From the NCBI GenBank assembly GCA_027858965.1, contig JAQIBS010000204.1, forward strand, positions 1-44,904: a stretch of DNA of 44,904 nucleotides, given 5' to 3'. How positions within the stretch are numbered: the stretch's first letter is position 1; each line of letters starts with the position of its first letter. A model generated the notes under the pieces. The model worked only from the letters and a program-made list of their open reading frames with translations, was not told where the DNA came from and searched no databases. The position numbers and the translations under genes are program-made. This DNA comes from Kiritimatiellia bacterium (GTDB lineage Bacteria; Verrucomicrobiota; Kiritimatiellia; RFP12; UBA1067). Shown piece after piece: positions 40,719-44,904 of this stretch.

Positions 40719-42574
40719 TAATAGACTCGAATTTCACAGATTCGCGCATGATTGATCCCGTTAGTTGCGGTAACCGTGATGCGTAGAGCCTCCACGGTGA
40801 TTGGCTCAATGGCATGAACATTACGCCGCTGATAAAGGTTGTTCGCCTTGACAAGTGAGTTCCAGCTGCCGTTTTTCTCATAGTCAATCCGGTAATCCTT
40901 GACTGTCTCGGATTGTGGGCATCCCCACTGCATCATGGCGGTGTAGGCATTGCTGTGGCTGAAGGTCAGCACTCGGTGCAGGCCGGTATCAAACGTAAGT
41001 TCAATTACATTGAGAGAAACCGGATTATCCCAGCGCAGTTGAATCCATTGCGGCAGGCCCTGAGCCGGATCGCTCATCCAGCGATGAGTCCCGGCATTCG
41101 TCCGCTCCGGGGGTGCGCCATCGCTGCCATGCACCGCACGGGTCGCTCCTGAGATAACGTTTACCGCTCTACCCTCGGGCTGTTCGCTGGAAGCCGTGAT
41201 CGTTGCCCTGCGGGCAAGATCCTTTGAATCTTCATTGACCTGCCCTATTAAATATGCGCCATAGCGCAGAAGCTGCTGTTGAACAGAGTGCATAAGTACA
41301 GGATTGGCTGCCAGCTCTGATGGTAAACAGTTTTTCTTTATAGCAAAAGCCGCGGCTGTTCCGACTCCCTCTCCCTCAATGGCGCAGGTAGCCATCACGC
41401 GGGTTGAGGCAAAGCCGATATGCGTCGCGGATATATTACGACCGGCAAAAATAAGATTTCCGATGTTTTCAGAGAGGCAGGCCCGTAAAGGAATATCATA
41501 CAAATGGGGAACGCTATGCTGAGTGCAGGGGGATAGGTCGGGCGTGTCCACACCTTCGGGGGGATGTGTGTCAATCGGCCAGCCACCGTAGGCAATGGCA
41601 TCGTCAAATGGAGTGGATTGCATAATGTCGCTCTGTGTTAATGTATGCAGACCGATAAAGCGACGGCTTTCGCGTTTGCCGGGAAGAAAGCCGACCCAGT
41701 CGAGAGCCCAGTTATCTGCGCCATGCTCCCCGCCATTTTTAACATGATTCCACGCTCCCATCAGAATTGCCAGCAATTCATCCCGGATCTTTTCATTATC
41801 TTTGATTGTGTCAAGCGTGCCGCCCCACTCCATCCACCACCAACCATATTCCAACCCGGCATCCACCATGCTGGCTGCGTTGGCGTGGGGACGCTGTATC
41901 AGCTCATCTTCGCTGAATACTCGTGCCCATGGCGGAGCTGTAAACGGCATTGGCCGGTCGTGTTTTGTCGCCAGAAACATGAGTGTTGACCCAAGTCGTT
42001 TAGAGTCTGCGGTTGTCTCTGCCAGCCCTTCGTTAAATGCCGCCCGCTCTTCTCGGCCCTCCCTGAAACGGGCCCCGGCCTCGACTCCCAGTCGTCCATC
42101 ACCGGTGCAGTCCACATAGATCTGCGCGCTGATTTTAAAGCACTCTTCTGTTGATTCGCGAATGGCCGTCACACTCTGAATTTTTCCGGATTTTATCCGC
42201 GCTGCGGTAACCGCCGTGTTGAGCATCACTCTCAGATTTGATTCCCGTCTGCATTTGTCATAGAGTATCAGGTCAAATATTGATGCTGAGCGCTGTGGAT
42301 TATGTACGGTATTTTCCAGGCGTATCTCTTCAATAATCCCACCCTCCCGCGCCTCGGTCTCCAGCTCCCTCCCGCGTTTGCCACTGCAGTCCGCACCGAC
42401 AACATGCATCCGGATTTCACTCGATGCATTACCCCCGAGTGTGGAACGGTCCTGACATAAAATCACCTTGGCGCCGTTGCGGGCCGCTGCCAGGGCACAA
42501 CATACCCCCGCCATACCGCCACCGGCAACAAATACATCAGTTTCCCGTTTCAAAGTTTCGCTTTTTATCAACAT
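40718..42574 (-). CDS. FAD-dependent oxidoreductase with C-terminal discoidin-like (F5/8 type C) domain
   Basis: 618 residues. The N-terminus, ETDVFVAGGGMAGVCCALAAARNGAKVILCQDRSTLGGNAS, is the dinucleotide-binding GxGxxG and GGxxS region of FAD_oxidored (PF12831-like) proteins; VDCTGDGRLGVEAGA, GNLIFAGRNISATHIGFASTRVMATCAIEGEGVGTAAA close the FAD domain near residue 440. Residues ~465-618 form a beta-sandwich of the F5/8 type C/CBM32-like kind (ATITASSEQPEGRAVNVISGATRAVHG...MSDPAQGLPQWIQLRWDNPVSLNVIELTFD). There is no signal peptide, which is odd for a carbohydrate-binding tail. The substrate is unknown. It is encoded upstream of the GntR gene in the same direction. Confidence 0.78.
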   Translation of the reverse strand: MLIKSETLKRETDVFVAGGGMAGVCCALAAARNGAKVILCQDRSTLGGNASSEIRMHVVGADCSGKRGRELETEAREGGIIEEIRLENTVHNPQRSASIFDLILYDKCRRESNLRVMLNTAVTAARIKSGKIQSVTAIRESTEECFKISAQIYVDCTGDGRLGVEAGARFREGREERAAFNEGLAETTADSKRLGSTLMFLATKHDRPMPFTAPPWARVFSEDELIQRPHANAASMVDAGLEYGWWWMEWGGTLDTIKDNEKIRDELLAILMGAWNHVKNGGEHGADNWALDWVGFLPGKRESRRFIGLHTLTQSDIMQSTPFDDAIAYGGWPIDTHPPEGVDTPDLSPCTQHSVPHLYDIPLRACLSENIGNLIFAGRNISATHIGFASTRVMATCAIEGEGVGTAAAFAIKKNCLPSELAANPVLMHSVQQQLLRYGAYLIGQVNEDSKDLARRATITASSEQPEGRAVNVISGATRAVHGSDGAPPERTNAGTHRWMSDPAQGLPQWIQLRWDNPVSLNVIELTFDTGLHRVLTFSHSNAYTAMMQWGCPQSETVKDYRIDYEKNGSWNSLVKANNLYQRRNVHAIEPITVEALRITVTATNGINHARICEIRVY

Positions 42575-42582
42575 ATCATTGT

Positions 42583-42680
42583 GGTCAGCCGCATAGCGAC
42601 TGACCTCCTAGTACACTGTGTTATATAAATTTTCGGACAGGATTGCCGCTCCCTGCGGTCACTGCCACCACAAGGGTGGC
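42583..42680. repeat. Palindrome cluster upstream of the FAD gene
   Basis: GGTCAG...CTGACC (42583-42605, with inner CGC-ATA-GCG), a CCGC-TCCCT-GCGG hairpin near 42647, and GCCACC-ACAAG-GGTGGC (42664-42680). The first lies in the likely leader of the FAD gene. No gene is seen in 42575-42952; the remainder is the MITE-like element at 42715-42856. Confidence 0.55.
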
Positions 42681-42714
42681 CTTACTACGGTTTTCATGAT
42701 TAATAGCCACTGAA

Positions 42715-42856
42715 TGGGCGCATCTGCCGTTTGGTGCACTTAGCAGCCTAAAGGCTGGACAACAAACATTTTACCGTTCGTTGTTCACACTTTAGTGTGC
42801 TTTTAGGGTCAAAACGCAGAAGTCCTCACTATTGCACCAAACCGCAGATGAACCCA
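42715..42856. mobile_element. MITE-like element, 142 bp, with 24-bp terminal inverted repeats
   Basis: The left end (42715-42738, starting TGGGCGCATCTGCC) and the right end (42833-42856) are inverted repeats with 21 of 24 matches. The element is flanked by CACTGAA on both sides (42708-42714 and 42857-42863), a 7-bp target duplication; the base after it is T on both sides, so an 8-bp reading is possible. The interior has two more perfect hairpins, CAGCC-TAAA-GGCTG (42744-42757) and CACAC-TTTA-GTGTG (42786-42799), and no coding capacity. It is therefore a non-autonomous element that must have been moved by a transposase elsewhere. The family is undetermined. Confidence 0.75.
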
Positions 42857-42952
42857 CACTGAATTCAATCATGTTAATCTTGTAATCATGTCAAAAAATG
42901 AAGTTTATAGTTGCAGCTGACCTCCCAGGGGTTTTGTTCTTTGGCGGCAACT

Positions 42953-44551
42953 CTATTTGATGGCGAGTGTTGTTCCTTTAGGCCAGTACTGGAGATACTT
43001 GTAATTAAGGTAGTCTTCAACATTCAGCAGATCATCCGTCGGTAGTACACGGTTGTAGACCAGGATTTCAGCTATTTGGCCATCGAAAAAATAGTTTAAG
43101 GTGCTGCTGTCAGAATTACAACCCAGTCGCGTGCGAATGTGCGGGCGCGAAGTGTTAAATGCGCCTGTGTTTAACAGTGTTGCAAGAGTGCCGCTCTGAT
43201 TCAGAGATCGCCCGGAAAGCTCCCCGGTCACACCATTCCAGCTCATACTGACAATATACCACTGATCCTGAGTAATACCGGTAATGTTGGGGATTAGCAA
43301 TGTCGTTCCTCTGGCTAACAGGAACCACATATTATTACCGGCTCTTTCTCCCATACCCCATCTCACGGCTGTGTCATAGGTGGATAGAAAATAGCCCGTT
43401 GCTCCATCCTCCATGGCATTGCCCCTGACAACGGCAAGTATAGTAAAGAGGTTTGTGGATAAACTGCTCTCAGAATCAAGGCTCATATACTGATTTGACC
43501 CGTTGAAATTCAAAATGGTGTGCAGAGAACCATTGGGCATAGCGAAATCGGTCAGCACCCCGGGGCGGTTTGCCGCAACTGTTTGGATGAAATCACGGGC
43601 TCCTCCCTCTGTCACCTGATTATTCCAGCTGCTGACAGCTCCGTTGCTCGTCGTTGCATTTGATCCATCCACTCCAATCAGCAACCCGGCGGTCACAGGT
43701 GGCAGTACCGTTGCGCTCTTAAAAGATTTAGCCACAAAGTTGATTACCAGCGGTAACGCGGTGCAGACTACTGCAAAGGTGTGCCCGCCTTCAAGTACTT
43801 TGACCTCATGCGCGATGCCGGCAATCGTCAGCTCGTTGGTAAAGTTCTCATTCATGGTCCGGTCAAATGCTTCATCGGCTATGACAACATAAATTGACAT
43901 ATCTCTGAGATTCTCAACATGATTGATCGGGTTGAATGTTGCCCAGACGGCCGGATCATCCCCAAAGCGGTCAATGGGTACATCATAACTTTGTCCCTCC
44001 GGCAGCCCAGTGCGCGGAAAATCAAGAAGTCCGATGATGGATGCTACCGTGGAAAATTCCTGCGAGTGGTTTTCCGCGAAATAGACACAGCCGTAGCCGC
44101 CCATCGACCATCCGGTCAGGGCACGTTGCTCGGGATTTGAGGTCAGGTTGTAGAGAGTTCCTGCCAGAGCGACAACCTCTTCGGTGTAGCTTTGATATTT
44201 GTCAGCCGGACGCACCGGGGAGTCGATATACCAGCCGTCATCGCCATCAGGAAGGATCACCACAAAAGGCGCTTCCAGCAGGGAGGAGCGCGCGCCTTCA
44301 TCATCAATGAGTGACCGTTCGGTGCGTCCGCGTCCATGTAGCAGAAAAAGCACCGGCCAGTCACTTTTTGCATGATCATAGTTTTCAGGGAGCACAACGC
44401 TGAATGATTTCGTCTTTTCCAGCACTTCGCTGTAAAAGCTTACTATATCAATACGGTTGGTTAGATGCTGTATAATCGGGGTATCAGCCGCTGCAGTCAA
44501 AGTCCAGGATAACAGGGATGCTGTAAATACAAATAAGAATTTAATATCCAT
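42953..44551 (-). CDS. Secreted esterase (PF00756-like) fused to a LamG domain
   Basis: 532 residues from ATG 44551 (AAGGAGC site; the open frame extends upstream to 44767 but this start begins a proper signal peptide, MDIKFLFVFTASLLSWTLTAAA). Residues ~25-280 are an alpha/beta-hydrolase of the putative esterase/feruloyl-esterase type: SVVLPENYDHAKSDWPVLFLLHGRGR, nucleophile S149 in GWSMGGYG, and H257 in GGHTF; the acid is probably in VVIADEAFD. Residues ~290-532 are a LamG lectin domain nearly collinear with the second domain of the LamG protein at 38202-39764. It probably removes acyl groups from a bound polysaccharide. It ends WPKGTTLAIK. Confidence 0.78.
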   Translation of the reverse strand: MDIKFLFVFTASLLSWTLTAAADTPIIQHLTNRIDIVSFYSEVLEKTKSFSVVLPENYDHAKSDWPVLFLLHGRGRTERSLIDDEGARSSLLEAPFVVILPDGDDGWYIDSPVRPADKYQSYTEEVVALAGTLYNLTSNPEQRALTGWSMGGYGCVYFAENHSQEFSTVASIIGLLDFPRTGLPEGQSYDVPIDRFGDDPAVWATFNPINHVENLRDMSIYVVIADEAFDRTMNENFTNELTIAGIAHEVKVLEGGHTFAVVCTALPLVINFVAKSFKSATVLPPVTAGLLIGVDGSNATTSNGAVSSWNNQVTEGGARDFIQTVAANRPGVLTDFAMPNGSLHTILNFNGSNQYMSLDSESSLSTNLFTILAVVRGNAMEDGATGYFLSTYDTAVRWGMGERAGNNMWFLLARGTTLLIPNITGITQDQWYIVSMSWNGVTGELSGRSLNQSGTLATLLNTGAFNTSRPHIRTRLGCNSDSSTLNYFFDGQIAEILVYNRVLPTDDLLNVEDYLNYKYLQYWPKGTTLAIK

Positions 44552-44578
44552 AACGACTGTAGCTCCTTTTAAATACCA

Positions 44579-44607
44579 TAGTATACTAAAGCTGCTTTCA
44601 GCCGCAA
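44579..44607 (-). promoter_or_regulatory. Esterase-LamG promoter with TNGTATACNA operator
   Basis: Minus strand: -35 TTGCGG (44602-44607), a 16-bp spacer, -10 TATACT (44580-44585) followed by ATGGTATT, the same word as in the other LamG promoter. The -10 sits inside TAGTATACTA (44579-44588), a TNGTATACNA site. Confidence 0.6.
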
Positions 44608-44689
44608 TCAAATTCAGCTCTTGTGATGGACAGAGCTGTTTGTGCCAAATGTTCCGTTGAGTATTCTCTTGCGTGAAGTAAAGTGGATT

Positions 44690-44789
44690 AAAGTAATGCA
44701 AGCTTCCAGCTTGCTCTCCGTCTGATAAGCCAAGCCAGTCTTCGCCCTCTGGGCTACGCCCCGACACGGCTGGAAGCTTGGGTTACTTT
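44690..44789. repeat. 100-bp inverted-repeat element
   Basis: Arms 44690-44710 and 44769-44789 are inverted repeats (19 of 21 match, core CAAGCTTCCAGC perfect). The left arm region also contains the small palindrome GCAAGCT-TCC-AGCTTGC. There is no flanking duplication and no coding content. It is probably a REP- or MITE-like dispersed element. 44608-44689 holds nothing recognisable. Confidence 0.6.
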
Positions 44790-44803
44790 TTCTCATCATA
44801 TGA

Positions 44804-44903
44804 CATTTCCATGCCTCTATTTTGGGTATCATCATTTTTGACGCAACCTAGAAGTTTACATGGCTATTCATTTTTCATTTCGGTGTCATTAATTATGACG
44901 CAA
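44804..44903 (+). repeat. Right copy of the ~100-bp repeat with two 57-bp-spaced units
   Basis: Units start at 44825 and 44882 (57 bp apart, GGT-A/G-TCAT ... TGACGCAA) and match the pair at 36 and 93 in spacing and orientation. The last unit, GTCATTAATTATGAC, is an almost perfect palindrome. See the left copy at 15-114. Confidence 0.55.
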
Positions 44904-44904
44904 C

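Noticed and set aside
1..44904. tRNA, rRNA or known riboswitch
   Set aside because: No cloverleaf with a CCA-type acceptor, rRNA core sequence or familiar riboswitch motif was recognised by eye; a covariance-model search was not possible here.

Overview
The window looks like chromosomal DNA from a polysaccharide-degrading bacterium of the Planctomycetes-Verrucomicrobia-Lentisphaerae group, most likely Kiritimatiellota or Lentisphaerota. This is inferred from gene content, not from a marker gene: BNR sialidases, a DUF303-type esterase, a sulfatase-like lipoprotein, a GH2 enzyme, secreted LamG and beta-helix proteins, an FAD_oxidored protein with a discoidin-like tail, an SSS symporter and many palindromic intergenic repeats. 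I recognised no rRNA, tRNA or CRISPR array.

Layout. (1) 0.2-4.8 kb, plus strand: a surface-glycan cluster with a sulfotransferase and four glycosyltransferase-like proteins. (2) 4.8-10.5 kb, minus strand: two tandem copies of an O-acetylation unit (promoter, AlgI-like MBOAT, AlgJ/AlgX-like SGNH protein). Regions 1 and 2 together would build, sulfate and O-acetylate an exported glycan. (3) 10.7-16.2 kb: a graveyard of broken genes around one intact SGNH esterase: a GH43-like gene with a frameshifted Tat signal, a beheaded secreted protein, a decayed XRE/ImmA gene with toxin-antitoxin remnants, and an acetyl-xylan-esterase/alkyl-sulfatase chimera. (4) 16.2-24.8 kb: secreted carbohydrate-active proteins (esterase pair, GH2, sulfatase-like, beta-helix); two of them lack expected catalytic residues. 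(5) 25-31.7 kb: a decayed defence island (YhcG/DUF1016 remnant, HsdS start remnant, DUF4062 protein, AlbA-domain ATPase, DprA/SLOG-like protein) ending in an intact hipBA module with three evenly spaced operators. (6) 31.9-44.6 kb, minus strand: a sialic-acid-like catabolic region with two sialidases, an SSS symporter, a NanA/DapA-family aldolase, two LamG proteins (one fused to an esterase), a GntR/FCD regulator and an FAD oxidoreductase.

Strongest new observations: a TNGTATACNA operator shared by the GntR gene and both LamG promoters, suggesting a small local regulon; a 142-bp MITE-like element with 24-bp inverted ends and a 7-bp target duplication; hipBA operators starting exactly 49 bp apart; pseudoenzyme versions of a sulfatase and a sialate O-acetylesterase; and homologous ~100-bp repeat pairs, each with a 57-bp internal period, at the two ends of the window.
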